Assembly: GCA_964534135.1 (NCBI GenBank)
Contig: CAZHQC010000013.1
Location: forward strand, 1 to 34,990
Reading direction: 5' to 3'
Source of the DNA: JAKLQJ01 sp964534135
Lineage (GTDB): Bacteria; Elusimicrobiota; Elusimicrobia; Elusimicrobiales; UBA9959
DNA length: 34,990 nucleotides
The notes beneath the pieces were generated by a model, which had not been told where the DNA came from, searched no databases, and saw only the letters and a list, made by a program, of their open reading frames with translations. The position numbers were made by a program, and so were the translations under genes. Below are positions 23,093 to 31,063 of the stretch, one piece after another (position 1 is the stretch's first letter; every line of letters starts with the position of its first letter).

Positions 23093-23602
23093 TTAGAATT
23101 TCTCAGTATGGAGAATTTCTTTCATCGGTCTTTTTTGCACAACTCTGAATTCATTTTTTCTCTTGGGATAGCCCAGTGAAATTAAACTTACAAGTTTGAA
23201 TTTCGAAGGTGTTTTAAGGGCAATGCTTACTTTTTGGCAATATTTTTTCTTGTCGCCTGCTACCCAGCAACTGCCTATGCCGAGAGCTGCTGCCGCTAAA
23301 AGAATATTTTGAGTTGCCGCTGAACAATCCTCAAGATAATATTTGGTTTCTCTTGAATAGACGGCTATTAAAGCGCCGGCATCTTTAATGAATCTTCCAT
23401 GATCCGTTAAATTGGATATTTTTTCAAGCATGGCTTTCTTTTTCACCATAATAAATTCCCAAGGTTCATCACCTCTGGCCGTGGGCGCATATCTGCCTGC
23501 GTCTATTATTGTTTTCAAAACATCCGTTTTGATTGGTTTATTCGGCGTATAAAGTCTTATGCTTCTTCTTTTTTTTATCGCGTCAATCAGCTTATTTTTC
23601 AT
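23093..23602 (-). CDS. Nitroreductase-family flavoprotein
   Basis: A 169-residue FMN-binding oxidoreductase of the nitroreductase superfamily. KKRRSIRLY (FMN phosphate site), DAGRYAPTARGDEPWEFI and ALGIGSCWVAG are diagnostic. Members transfer electrons from NAD(P)H to diverse acceptors. At this length it is a short, single-domain member. GGAG lies five bases before the ATG. Thirty bases separate it from the CoA-binding gene upstream and 34 from the hydrolase downstream, indicating an operon. Physiological substrate unknown. Confidence 0.92.
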   Translation of the reverse strand: MKNKLIDAIKKRRSIRLYTPNKPIKTDVLKTIIDAGRYAPTARGDEPWEFIMVKKKAMLEKISNLTDHGRFIKDAGALIAVYSRETKYYLEDCSAATQNILLAAAALGIGSCWVAGDKKKYCQKVSIALKTPSKFKLVSLISLGYPKRKNEFRVVQKRPMKEILHTEKF

Positions 23603-23632
23603 TGAATCTCCTCACAGTTTGTTTTCAGGTTC

Positions 23633-24007
23633 CTACCACACTTTTTTTACTATCATAAAGCAGGCATTGCTTATTACTTCCATATTTAATTTCTTAGCTT
23701 CATTTATGGCTTCTTCAGATTCACTACCCGGTTGCATCCATATTTTTTTAATGTTTAATTCTCCACATTTTTTTACGATTTGCAAAGTTATTTCAGGTCT
23801 TACTACGGTTATAATTAAATCAGGTTTTTCGCCAATTTCTTCAATTGTTTTATAAATCGTATGGCCAAGCACTTGGCCTCCTTTGGGGTTGATGCCTTTT
23901 ATTTTATAGTCGGCATCCAAAAGATCTTTAAATATCTTATAGCCGTATTTTTCCGTATTGTTTGACACGCCCATAACAACTATTAAGTTTTTTTTTTCAA
24001 TTTGCAT
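23633..24007 (-). CDS. CoA-binding domain protein (YccU-like)
   Basis: A 124-residue Rossmann-type CoA-binding domain like that of succinyl-CoA synthetase alpha subunits, but free-standing. Evidence: LIVVMGVSNNTEKYGYKIFKDL near the N-terminus, INPKGG, DLIITVVRPE and IWMQPGSESEEAI. Stand-alone members such as YccU have no settled function. AGGAG precedes the ATG by eight bases. Its start overlaps the end of the upstream membrane-protein gene by 11 bases. Confidence 0.9.
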   Translation of the reverse strand: MQIEKKNLIVVMGVSNNTEKYGYKIFKDLLDADYKIKGINPKGGQVLGHTIYKTIEEIGEKPDLIITVVRPEITLQIVKKCGELNIKKIWMQPGSESEEAINEAKKLNMEVISNACFMIVKKVW

Positions 24008-24482
24008 TATGGTTCTCCTGAATAGTAGTTAATCTTTCTTTTAGCTGTTTGTTCCATTTCTCTACTTTTGGAAAATTTGCAATTACCAGCGCAACGGAAA
24101 AGGCGGAGAACATATAGAACTCCAGATAAGCTCCCGTTAAAAAGAAAAGAATAAAACCTATAAAGGCGGGTACTTCAAATATAGCCGCTTTTATCATATC
24201 CACAAAGAAAATATTTTGCAAAAATTCTTCCGCTGTTTTATTGTTTTCCTTTTTAAGTTTGGTTTTTGAAATTTGGTTGATAATGGTGAAAATTGATATT
24301 GCCATGAAAAAACCGGCGATTTTGGCAATCACTGCAGGTTGCGCTTGTAATAAAGGCTTGAAGCCGGTTCCGGCATTTTTGAATATCTCAATTGTTATAG
24401 CATAAATAATTACTATGCCAATTACGGCATAAGAAATTATTTTGGCCAGTTTATAATATTTTTTTATTTCTTCTTCTATCAT
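23997..24482 (-). CDS. Hypothetical four-helix membrane protein
   Basis: A 161-residue protein I do not recognise. Four hydrophobic segments are visible (about 13-31, 48-66, 95-116 and 120-136), with Lys-rich cytosolic ends and a charged loop KTKLKKENNKTAEE between helices 2 and 3. It is the first gene of the minus-strand run that continues with the CoA-binding protein (11-base overlap), nitroreductase and hydrolase. Repeat C copy 2 begins nine bases upstream of its start, in the promoter position, so the repeat may affect its expression. No clear ribosome site. Confidence 0.75.
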   Translation of the reverse strand: MIEEEIKKYYKLAKIISYAVIGIVIIYAITIEIFKNAGTGFKPLLQAQPAVIAKIAGFFMAISIFTIINQISKTKLKKENNKTAEEFLQNIFFVDMIKAAIFEVPAFIGFILFFLTGAYLEFYMFSAFSVALVIANFPKVEKWNKQLKERLTTIQENHNAN

Positions 24483-24490
24483 TTATTTTC

Positions 24491-24560
24491 TGACCCTGTT
24501 AGAGTGGACTACGTTATCGTGTCGTGCGTATATAGGACACCCATCCGTGTTCAAGACAGG
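24491..24560 (-). repeat. Dispersed repeat family C, copy 2
   Basis: The reverse complement carries tcttgaacacg, gatgggtgtcc and tagtccactctaac in the order found at 1686-1750. It sits between two minus-strand genes. The remaining intergenic DNA to 24658 shows nothing I can name. Confidence 0.6.
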
Positions 24561-24658
24561 CCGCTTCTGCGAGTCTAGCTTCATACTACAGATAAAACAT
24601 ACATCTTCATGTCTCAATTCTTTCAGCATCTACATATAAATTATAGGCCGTTATACCT

Positions 24659-26611
24659 TTAACGGGGTGAATTTTCTGTGATATTCTTTAGCGCTTTACC
24701 TGCGGCTTTAATAAGCGGTTCGGGCGATATCTCTTGTCCCACAGCTTTTTGCATCCACTCCGCCGGACTTATCGAGCCTAATTTACACATTCTCTCCATT
24801 TCATCGGCTAAATTATGTGTTTTAAAATATTCTTCCACTTGATAAGCCACTATATAACCCAAGGGATAATCGGGCAGATACATTCCGCTCGAAATCATAT
24901 GAGAGTAGATGGCAAGTATGGATGAATCCTTAAAGCCAAATACATCCGCGAAATAAGAATTCCAGACATCTTTAGCTATTTTTATTACGGCAATTTTTAA
25001 TTCTTCGGCATTAGTGTCTTTATTATCGTACATCCAGCGCCACATGCGCATATCCACAAGCGCGACTCCCGCTATTTCACGCGCCATCCAGAAAGTATCA
25101 AGAGTTTTCATGGATTCGCTATTTTCATTTTTAGAGGCTAAACCCAAGACTTCAAGATCTCTATCTTGAAAAACAAAAGCAAAACCTTCCGTAAAAGATG
25201 TATTGGGAACGCCTTCAATCAAAGTATGGTCTATCTTATATATGGAAAAGGTTTGTTCCGTGCAATGGCCAAGTTCATGCATGGCGGTATTAAAACCTTG
25301 ATAGTCCATGCCGCTAGCCGGAACTCTCGTTCTTAAGTGAGATTTCTCGGTTCTCATGCTCGGTCCCCAGGCATGGCCTGCTCCTCTGGCGGGGTCCACT
25401 TCAATCTTTGAGGCGACAAAATCCGCTGTTTCACTTTTAAAGCCGAGTTTCCTAAGGATATTTGCCATATCATTTTCAAAAGCCTGAAGATTTGGATATT
25501 TCTCTTTCACTTTTTTATCTAAATCCTCAATTGGCATTGCTGACCGAGATTTAAACCCGTCATACCAAATATCAAAAGGTTTCAAGTCACGACCGAGCTT
25601 GCTTTTTATATAGTTTGTGGCTTCTGAGCTTTCTTCAGATGAAAGAAGAGTAGTGAATAATTTCTCTACGTCTTTTTCAGGTAGCTCTCTGGTTAATTCA
25701 AATTTTCTATCAATATGAGAGGGCGTTTTAGGATAATAAGCGTCTTCTTTAAGATGCGCTTTGAAAATATCTATGACATACTGATATCTGTCATTATGTT
25801 CCCCTTCCGCATTTCTTCCGTCTAAAGTATTGGTGAAAGGCTCATATTTTTTCTTATTATTGTTTACGAAGCTTTTAGGGAGTTTTTGGCTTATGATTCT
25901 TTCCATTATTTGAAGAATGGTCATTTGTTTTTTTAGGTTTTCTTGAGGGTCTGAATATAAAGCTCTAAGTTCATCTCTCAAACCCCAGTGGGAGATAAGC
26001 TTTAAATCTTTTCTGAACATAGGTGTTCCTGTTTCATCTATCACGGCATCCATGCAAATATTATAACCGCTTATATAAACTTCAGCTTTATTATAAGCAT
26101 TCATCAATTCCTGATTTACACTGCTTGGTACACGATGTGAAAATTGCTGTCCAAGGCGGGTTTTTGCCCATTCATCTCTCGACCACTCACTGCCTTTTTC
26201 TAAAATTTCATTAAGGTCTTTTGTCTTAAAATTTAATAAAGCTGAAAATGCCAACTTTGATTGGAACATATCGTCCATAAAATGAGCTGCGGGAGAATAG
26301 GAGGCGAACATTGTGTCTATCGGATGCAAGGGACCGGTGTTCTCATCGGTTTCATGGCGCAGTTGAAGCATAAGAGCTGTAAAATGGCCATTTATATATT
26401 CGAGTTTTTCTTCGAATCTTTTAAAGAGAGTCTCAAGTTTTTCGTCCACTAAAAAATTGTTGACGCAGAAATTTTCAAAATCATAGGGATTTCCATCCTC
26501 TGAATTCCATAAAGAAGCGCATTGCTTAACGCCTGTTTCAATTCTTTCTTGTTGCTCGGGATATCTTCTTGATAAGGCATCAATGGTTTTTTTTATTGTT
26601 TCTTCATTCAT
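24659..26611 (-). CDS. Large zinc metallopeptidase (M3-like gluzincin)
   Basis: A 650-residue, largely helical protein with HELGH at 445-449 (H445, E446, H449) and E475 in SFTEGFAF, 26 residues later, as likely third zinc ligand. The long helical N-terminal part, the motif placement and the C-terminal helical bundle fit M3-type oligopeptidases or the related M2/M32 folds, without being a clear oligopeptidase F. No signal peptide is present, so it should be cytosolic. AGGAG lies nine bases before the ATG. It starts 15 bases after the second scramblase-like gene, so all three are probably one operon. Substrate unknown. Confidence 0.83.
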   Translation of the reverse strand: MNEETIKKTIDALSRRYPEQQERIETGVKQCASLWNSEDGNPYDFENFCVNNFLVDEKLETLFKRFEEKLEYINGHFTALMLQLRHETDENTGPLHPIDTMFASYSPAAHFMDDMFQSKLAFSALLNFKTKDLNEILEKGSEWSRDEWAKTRLGQQFSHRVPSSVNQELMNAYNKAEVYISGYNICMDAVIDETGTPMFRKDLKLISHWGLRDELRALYSDPQENLKKQMTILQIMERIISQKLPKSFVNNNKKKYEPFTNTLDGRNAEGEHNDRYQYVIDIFKAHLKEDAYYPKTPSHIDRKFELTRELPEKDVEKLFTTLLSSEESSEATNYIKSKLGRDLKPFDIWYDGFKSRSAMPIEDLDKKVKEKYPNLQAFENDMANILRKLGFKSETADFVASKIEVDPARGAGHAWGPSMRTEKSHLRTRVPASGMDYQGFNTAMHELGHCTEQTFSIYKIDHTLIEGVPNTSFTEGFAFVFQDRDLEVLGLASKNENSESMKTLDTFWMAREIAGVALVDMRMWRWMYDNKDTNAEELKIAVIKIAKDVWNSYFADVFGFKDSSILAIYSHMISSGMYLPDYPLGYIVAYQVEEYFKTHNLADEMERMCKLGSISPAEWMQKAVGQEISPEPLIKAAGKALKNITENSPR

Positions 26612-26626
26612 AATTTTTTCTCCTAA

Positions 26627-27229
26627 TTATTTTTGCTCAAAATGTACTAAATCAATAAGAAATAAAGCGCCTAAAAATAAAGCTTTGTTAGCAGGTTCTG
26701 TGTCTACAGGGAAAGTGGCGCTAAAATTATCGGCATCGGTAAATAGTTCCTTTCCTATTCCACTCCAGTTTTTTATTATTTGCCCTATTTGAACATCATT
26801 TCTTAGGATGTTAAAAGTGTAGGGATGAAAGAAGGGACCGTAGATTTTAAATAATTCAATGCCCTGGGAATCTTCGATTATATATTGATTGGAGAAGATG
26901 GCAAACTTTTTTTTGATTGTTCCCAAAGGCGTTCCATCAGCATCTGAAATTTGCATTTCATGAAAATAAAATTTAAAAAGGCGTTTGGCCTTTAAAACAG
27001 GGTTGCCGACCGGCGTGAGTATGTGAAGGGTTAAGGCTCTAAAACTTCCAAGAGTTTGTACATAGTTGCTTTCTTCATCAACTATGAATGTCTCGTCATT
27101 TACGCTATTGGAAACGTTATATCTATTGCGTATTTCATATTGCGTTATAATTTCGCTCCAATCCGCTTGTTGTTGGACAAAAATAGATTCCATTCCCTCC
27201 ATGCCCGATGTGTTTGTATTTTCATTCAT
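26627..27229 (-). CDS. Phospholipid scramblase-like protein, paralogue B
   Basis: A 200-residue protein of the scramblase/LURP-one-related (tubby-like barrel) superfamily. Across its length it has the scramblase pattern: EIRNRYNVSN, LTLHILTPVG, FKFYFHEMQISD, GTIKKKFAIF, IYGPFFHPYTFNIL, then FTDADNFSATFP and ALFLGALFLIDLVHFE. The DADNF...FP segment corresponds to the putative calcium site and the last hydrophobic stretch to the C-terminal helix of eukaryotic PLSCR. There is no signal peptide. It lies six bases after paralogue A with no ribosome site of its own, so it is likely translated by coupling. Function in bacteria is unproven: lipid movement or a soluble ligand-binding role are both possible. 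Confidence 0.85.
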   Translation of the reverse strand: MNENTNTSGMEGMESIFVQQQADWSEIITQYEIRNRYNVSNSVNDETFIVDEESNYVQTLGSFRALTLHILTPVGNPVLKAKRLFKFYFHEMQISDADGTPLGTIKKKFAIFSNQYIIEDSQGIELFKIYGPFFHPYTFNILRNDVQIGQIIKNWSGIGKELFTDADNFSATFPVDTEPANKALFLGALFLIDLVHFEQK

Positions 27230-27235
27230 AATTTT

Positions 27236-27829
27236 TTATTTTTCAAAATACAGTAAATCAATAAGGAATAAGGCGCCCAATAATATGGCTTTTTGTTTTG
27301 TATCTATGCCTTGCGGAAAAGTGATATTAAAATTATCGGCATCGGTAAAGCTTTCTTTTCCCAGACCGCTCCACTTTTTTAGTATCTTACCCACTTCCAT
27401 ATCGTTTTTTAAGATATTGAAAGTCCAGGGATGAAATAGAGGACCGTGAATTCTGAAAAGTTCAACACCTTCATTGTCTTCAATTAGAAATTTTTTGGAA
27501 AGCACGGAAAATTCTCTTTTAACTGTTCCCAAATGTTGGTTGTTTGCGTCTGAAATATGCATTTCATGAAAATAAAATTTGAATGGTTTGGTGTTTTTTA
27601 TAACTTCTTGTCCACTGGTTGAAAGTATATGGAGGGTTAATGGGCGCCAGGTTTTAAAAATAAGTCTTGTAATAATAGAACTTTCTTCCGCCGCTAAATA
27701 TATTTCTTGATTCATACTATTGGAAACGGCATATCTGTTCTTTGTTTCAAAACCTGTTAAAATTTCTCCCCATTCTTTTTTTTGTTTAACAAAAATAGAT
27801 TCTGAACCCGCTTCATTTAATTTTTCCAT
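27236..27829 (-). CDS. Phospholipid scramblase-like protein, paralogue A
   Basis: A 197-residue close relative of the next gene downstream; both share NRY.VSNS, LTLHIL, KFYFHEM.ISDA, GPLFHPWTFNIL, KKWSGLGKE.FTDADNF and LLGALFLIDLLYFE. The two differ mostly in the N-terminal 60 residues and in the loops, so the duplication is old. GGGGAAG lies just before the ATG, and this is the first gene of the operon (A, B, metallopeptidase). The conserved WSG.GKE.FTDADNF is kept in both copies, suggesting both are functional. Paralogy to eukaryotic scramblases is clear from pattern, function is not. Confidence 0.85.
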   Translation of the reverse strand: MEKLNEAGSESIFVKQKKEWGEILTGFETKNRYAVSNSMNQEIYLAAEESSIITRLIFKTWRPLTLHILSTSGQEVIKNTKPFKFYFHEMHISDANNQHLGTVKREFSVLSKKFLIEDNEGVELFRIHGPLFHPWTFNILKNDMEVGKILKKWSGLGKESFTDADNFNITFPQGIDTKQKAILLGALFLIDLLYFEK

Positions 27830-27980
27830 GTCTTCCCCTCATATTATTCAGATAATGATTTTTAAAATATTTGTATTGTAATTCCCCGTTTCTAAAGTAA
27901 TTATATCAGTTTGAGAGTATGTTGCCAAATTTTTTTAAGGTATATATACTAGAGGTTTCTTTAAAAGGCCGGTAGAATAT

Positions 27981-28012
27981 AAAAAAAGCCCTCTCAATTT
28001 GAGAGGGCTTTT
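27981..28012 (-). terminator. Intrinsic terminator of the secreted HEXXH protein gene
   Basis: AAAAGCCCTCTCAA pairs perfectly with TTGAGAGGGCTTTT around a single T (in practice a shorter stem with a 3-5-base loop). On the minus strand a T-run of seven follows. It lies about 60 bases after the stop at 28074. It could also work on the plus strand. Confidence 0.9.
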
Positions 28013-28073
28013 CGTACTTAATTAGTTAGTTTCTTATTTGTAAATCAAAACTAGATATTTCTTCAAATTCGAT

Positions 28074-29078
28074 TTATTTGGATGGTGCGGGTTGAGCTGA
28101 AAGTTTTCGAGCATTTTTAAGTCGAGCTTTAGCGACTTTAGCGCGAATTTCTTTCAGCCAGGCATTGTCCAAGGTATTCATTCTCTTAAGCAGTTCTTTC
28201 GTGTCTTTTGGAGGATTCAGACCTAAAATATTACGATACATATCATCTTTTATAAATTGACGCTCTGTCCAATGTATGTATTGGAAACCGGTAACGGCAC
28301 TTCCTTTAAATTGAGCGTCATCATAAACGGTATTATGTCCAAAAATTTTATTTTTAGCCAGTCTGGCAAAGCCAAAATTGTTTCCTTGTGGTTTTGGCAA
28401 AATAAAACGGCCACCTAATTCCAAGGCCTCTTCCTCCGTTGCCGGTTTAGATCCTTGAAGGAGGGTATTATAAAAAATTATATCTTCCGCCTTTTCAAAA
28501 ACCTGCGCTATGGCATCTCCTACAAAATAAGCCGAAACTTCATCCGCTTTCATCCAGGAATATCTGTAAAAAAAAGCCTGTGAACGCAAATCTGCGCGTA
28601 TAGTTGCTACGGCATCATAATGTTCGCGTGCTGGGGTTCCGGGGGCAGCATTTTTAGAAGCGCGCACATCGCGCGCGGCATGCACATATTCATGTATAAG
28701 AGTATTGATTAAATGAGGAGGCAAATCAAAGCGTACGCTATTAGATCCCTCTTCTTTGTATTCTTTCGGCATATAAAGATTATTCAGTATATAGCCATAT
28801 TCGGCGACCGCGTCCGCAGATGGCTTCCGAAAAAAAACTTCCACCATGCTTGTGACAGCGCGTATCTCATCGGTTTTCATGCCAATGCCTTCAAGTCGCT
28901 TGAAAAATTCAGACATATTCGCGCCACCCTTGGATTTATTAACTGATTTTGTCATTCCCTTTTGCGCGCTAACAGTCGGAACCTCAATATCGGAAAGTCC
29001 TTTAAGCGAAATAAAATTTTCCGCGTCTAAAGGCGCGAAAAAGAAGAAAAAAGTTGTTATGAAAATTATAAGTTTCAT
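28074..29078 (-). CDS. Secreted putative zinc-metalloprotease-like protein (HEYVH)
   Basis: A 334-residue exported protein; the N-terminal hydrophobic stretch (MKLIIFITTFFFFFAPLDA) is a signal peptide. H129-E130-x2-H133 in NTLIHEYVHAARD is an HEXXH zinc site, and E180 in KADEVSAYFVGDAI, 46 residues on, could be the third ligand. The C-terminus (about 300-334) is Lys/Ala/Arg-rich and helical. I do not recognise the family. The promoter at 29087-29115 predicts transcription starting within a few bases of the ATG, and no Shine-Dalgarno site is present, so the mRNA may be leaderless. It is a single-gene unit with its own terminator. Proteolytic activity is inferred from the motif only. Confidence 0.75.
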   Translation of the reverse strand: MKLIIFITTFFFFFAPLDAENFISLKGLSDIEVPTVSAQKGMTKSVNKSKGGANMSEFFKRLEGIGMKTDEIRAVTSMVEVFFRKPSADAVAEYGYILNNLYMPKEYKEEGSNSVRFDLPPHLINTLIHEYVHAARDVRASKNAAPGTPAREHYDAVATIRADLRSQAFFYRYSWMKADEVSAYFVGDAIAQVFEKAEDIIFYNTLLQGSKPATEEEALELGGRFILPKPQGNNFGFARLAKNKIFGHNTVYDDAQFKGSAVTGFQYIHWTERQFIKDDMYRNILGLNPPKDTKELLKRMNTLDNAWLKEIRAKVAKARLKNARKLSAQPAPSK

Positions 29079-29086
29079 ATGTGGAT

Positions 29087-29115
29087 AGGATAATGGGCCC
29101 TTTATAACTTGTCAA
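29087..29115 (-). promoter_or_regulatory. Promoter predicting a leaderless mRNA
   Basis: Minus strand TTGACA (29110-29115), 17-base spacer containing GGGCCC, TATCCT (29087-29092). The ATG lies eight bases after the -10 box, about where transcription should begin. Confidence 0.6.
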
Positions 29116-29145
29116 GGGCAAATAAGGTAATTTTTTCTTCTATTA

Positions 29146-29176
29146 AATAAAAAATGCCCGGATTAGACCGGGCATT
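29146..29176 (-). terminator. Intrinsic terminator of the MscS gene
   Basis: AATGCCCGG-N6-CCGGGCATT, nine perfect pairs; on the minus strand TTTTT follows directly. It lies about 55 bases after the channel gene stop. On the plus strand a T-run comes nine bases later. Confidence 0.9.
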
Positions 29177-29229
29177 AGTTGGGTTTTTTTAGAGTTCCTT
29201 TAGAAGCGGATGAAATGATTTTTCAATCC

Positions 29230-30471
29230 TTATTCTTTCGAAACAAATTTTGAAAAATCCGCGCCTGAGGGATTCTGAAAAATTCTGAGTTCAAATTCAG
29301 GGGCAACCGCCAGGATATGGTCAAAAATATCCGCTTGTATTGCTTCATATCTTTCCCAGGCTTGGTCATTGCTAAAGACGTATATTTCTATGGGCAAGCC
29401 ATTCGATGTAGGCGCCAGATGGCGGATTAAAAATGTCATATCTTTATGGATTTTAGGATGACGCCGTAGGTATTCGACTATATAGGCTCGAAATGTGCCT
29501 ACATTTGTGATTCGTCGTCCATTAATCAGCATAGTGGTGTCAAAATCAAATTGTTTGTTATAGTCTTCGATTTCGCAAATCTTCTTGTCAAGATAATCCT
29601 TCAAATGCTGGAATTTGCGGAAACGCTCAAGCAGTGCGTCGTCGCAAAATTTAATTGTACTCATGTCTATATAAATCGCGCGTTTGATTCGCCGTCCGCC
29701 CGATTCGCTCATGCCGCGCCAGTTTTTGAAAGAATCGGAAATAAGCGCGTAGATAGGGATGGTGGTAATTGTTTTATCCCAATTTTTTACCTTCACGCTA
29801 GTAAGGGAAATTTCTATAACATCGCCGTCGGCTCCGTATTTAGGCATTTCAATCCAGTCGCCGACGACTACCATATCGTTAAGACTTAATTGAATGCTGG
29901 CGACAAAGCCGAGCAAAACGTCCTTAAAAACAAGGATTAAAACAGCTGTCAGTCCGCCCAATAAACTCAATAAACCCCAAGGTGATTTATCCAGTATTAT
30001 CGCTAAAACAAATATACCACCGAGGAAAAACATGATGATTTCTGCGGCTTGGATATAACCGTCGATTGGATGTTTTCGCGCGGTCGAGAAGGTTTGATAA
30101 ATATCCGTTATGGCTTTTAGTAAAGCATTAACGGATATCAAGGCCACAATAATCATGTAGCCGTTGGTTAAGCGCTGTAAAAGACCTGCGGCGTGCGGAA
30201 AATCACTCAATGCCCAAGGGGCAAGAAGATAAATTAGTATAGCGGGGACAAAGTATGAAATACGGAGAAAAAACTTGTGTTTAATGAGCGCATCGTCCCA
30301 TTGAATCCGGGAGCGTTTGACAGCTATGTGAGCCAATTTAATTAAATATTTTTTGCTCCCTATATTGGCAATAAAGCATCCTAATATTAGAATTGTAACC
30401 CTCAATATCAGATCCAACGTAACGGCCAAATTTACGGGAGTGCCGTAGGAGATTAAATAATTTTCTATCAT
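29230..30471 (-). CDS. Mechanosensitive channel of the MscS superfamily (YbdG-like)
   Basis: A 413-residue inner-membrane channel, almost exactly the length of E. coli YbdG. About five hydrophobic helices come first (to residue about 180); the pore-lining helix and beta domain follow: GLLSLLGGLTAVLILVFKD, then SLNDMVVVGDWIEMP, IEISLTSVKVKNWDKTITTIPI and SFKNWRGMSESGGRRIKRA, all hallmarks of this subgroup. The C-terminal alpha/beta domain contains the LRRHPKIH and APTSNGLPIEIY segments of YbdG. It opens on hypo-osmotic shock. The ribosome site is weak. Base composition is a little GC-richer than the neighbours. A strong terminator follows. Confidence 0.93.
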   Translation of the reverse strand: MIENYLISYGTPVNLAVTLDLILRVTILILGCFIANIGSKKYLIKLAHIAVKRSRIQWDDALIKHKFFLRISYFVPAILIYLLAPWALSDFPHAAGLLQRLTNGYMIIVALISVNALLKAITDIYQTFSTARKHPIDGYIQAAEIIMFFLGGIFVLAIILDKSPWGLLSLLGGLTAVLILVFKDVLLGFVASIQLSLNDMVVVGDWIEMPKYGADGDVIEISLTSVKVKNWDKTITTIPIYALISDSFKNWRGMSESGGRRIKRAIYIDMSTIKFCDDALLERFRKFQHLKDYLDKKICEIEDYNKQFDFDTTMLINGRRITNVGTFRAYIVEYLRRHPKIHKDMTFLIRHLAPTSNGLPIEIYVFSNDQAWERYEAIQADIFDHILAVAPEFELRIFQNPSGADFSKFVSKE

Positions 30472-30583
30472 TAGGGTAATCCTTTATTAAGTATTAGAGT
30501 CGATAAGTCCTACATTGATTATATGTTTTTTCGGGGACTTACGATAGTGAGATTTGTTTTAGACTTCTTGTTTGTTTTCCAAT

Positions 30584-30610
30584 AAAAAAAACCTCTCAAC
30601 AGAGGTTTTT
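30584..30610. terminator. Bidirectional intrinsic terminator
   Basis: AAAAACCTCT-CAAC-AGAGGTTTTT, ten perfect pairs with T-runs on both strands. It insulates the MscS gene from the minus-strand radical SAM/small-ORF transcript upstream. Confidence 0.88.
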
Positions 30611-30758
30611 ATTGGGGTCCTGTTTTAAACAAACTTCATAAGTATTATATGAATCTCGATTTGCCAATTGCTATATAATAGTTTCTTCAGCATCTTGATT
30701 AAAATAAGACTTTTACTTAATGAGATAAACAGTTTTCCCCGCTAAAGTAGCTTTTGCG

Positions 30759-30900
30759 TTAATAATTAGAGGATTCCCGGGGTAATTCTATGCGCCACAT
30801 TTCTTCATAGATACCATGTTCATCTTCCTCTGTCCAGTACCCATTCACTTTGGAGAAGACCCATAAAAAAAACGTTATTCGAAAGCCCTACCGGTTTCAT
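30759..30900 (-). pseudogene. Small ORF (about 46 codons) broken at a run of eight T
   Basis: A good ribosome site (GGAG, seven bases of spacing) precedes ATG at 30900. The frame opens MKPVGLSNNVFF and, after the eight-T run, stops at 26 codons. If one T is removed the frame continues coherently: LWVFSKVNGYWTEEDEHG, then IYEEMWRIELPRE, to a TAA at 30759. The second part is rich in Trp, Tyr and Glu and looks protein-coding, so the gene is either frameshifted, or read by transcriptional or ribosomal slippage on the homopolymer. It follows the radical SAM gene on the same strand by about 160 bases. I do not recognise the product. Confidence 0.45.
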
Positions 30901-31063
30901 ATATCTTCTCCTGCCGCCCCCGCACTAATGCACGGATGAGACGGCTTCACTGTTTAAGCGTAACAATGTCCGATCACGCCTGACCTGACTTGCACGCCGG
31001 GATAAGGTCACCGCAAATGTTTTCTATCCGTAGAGCCACCGGCGCCGCCGCCAGGACGATTTA

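Larger units (their letters stand above)
30472..31063. other. Intergenic region with terminator and a frameshifted small ORF
   Basis: Apart from the terminator at 30584-30610 and the small broken ORF at 30759-30900, no gene is supported. From about 30900 to 31063 the DNA is GC-rich like the radical SAM gene upstream on the minus strand, and carries no clear hairpin-T-run terminator of its own. Confidence 0.6.
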
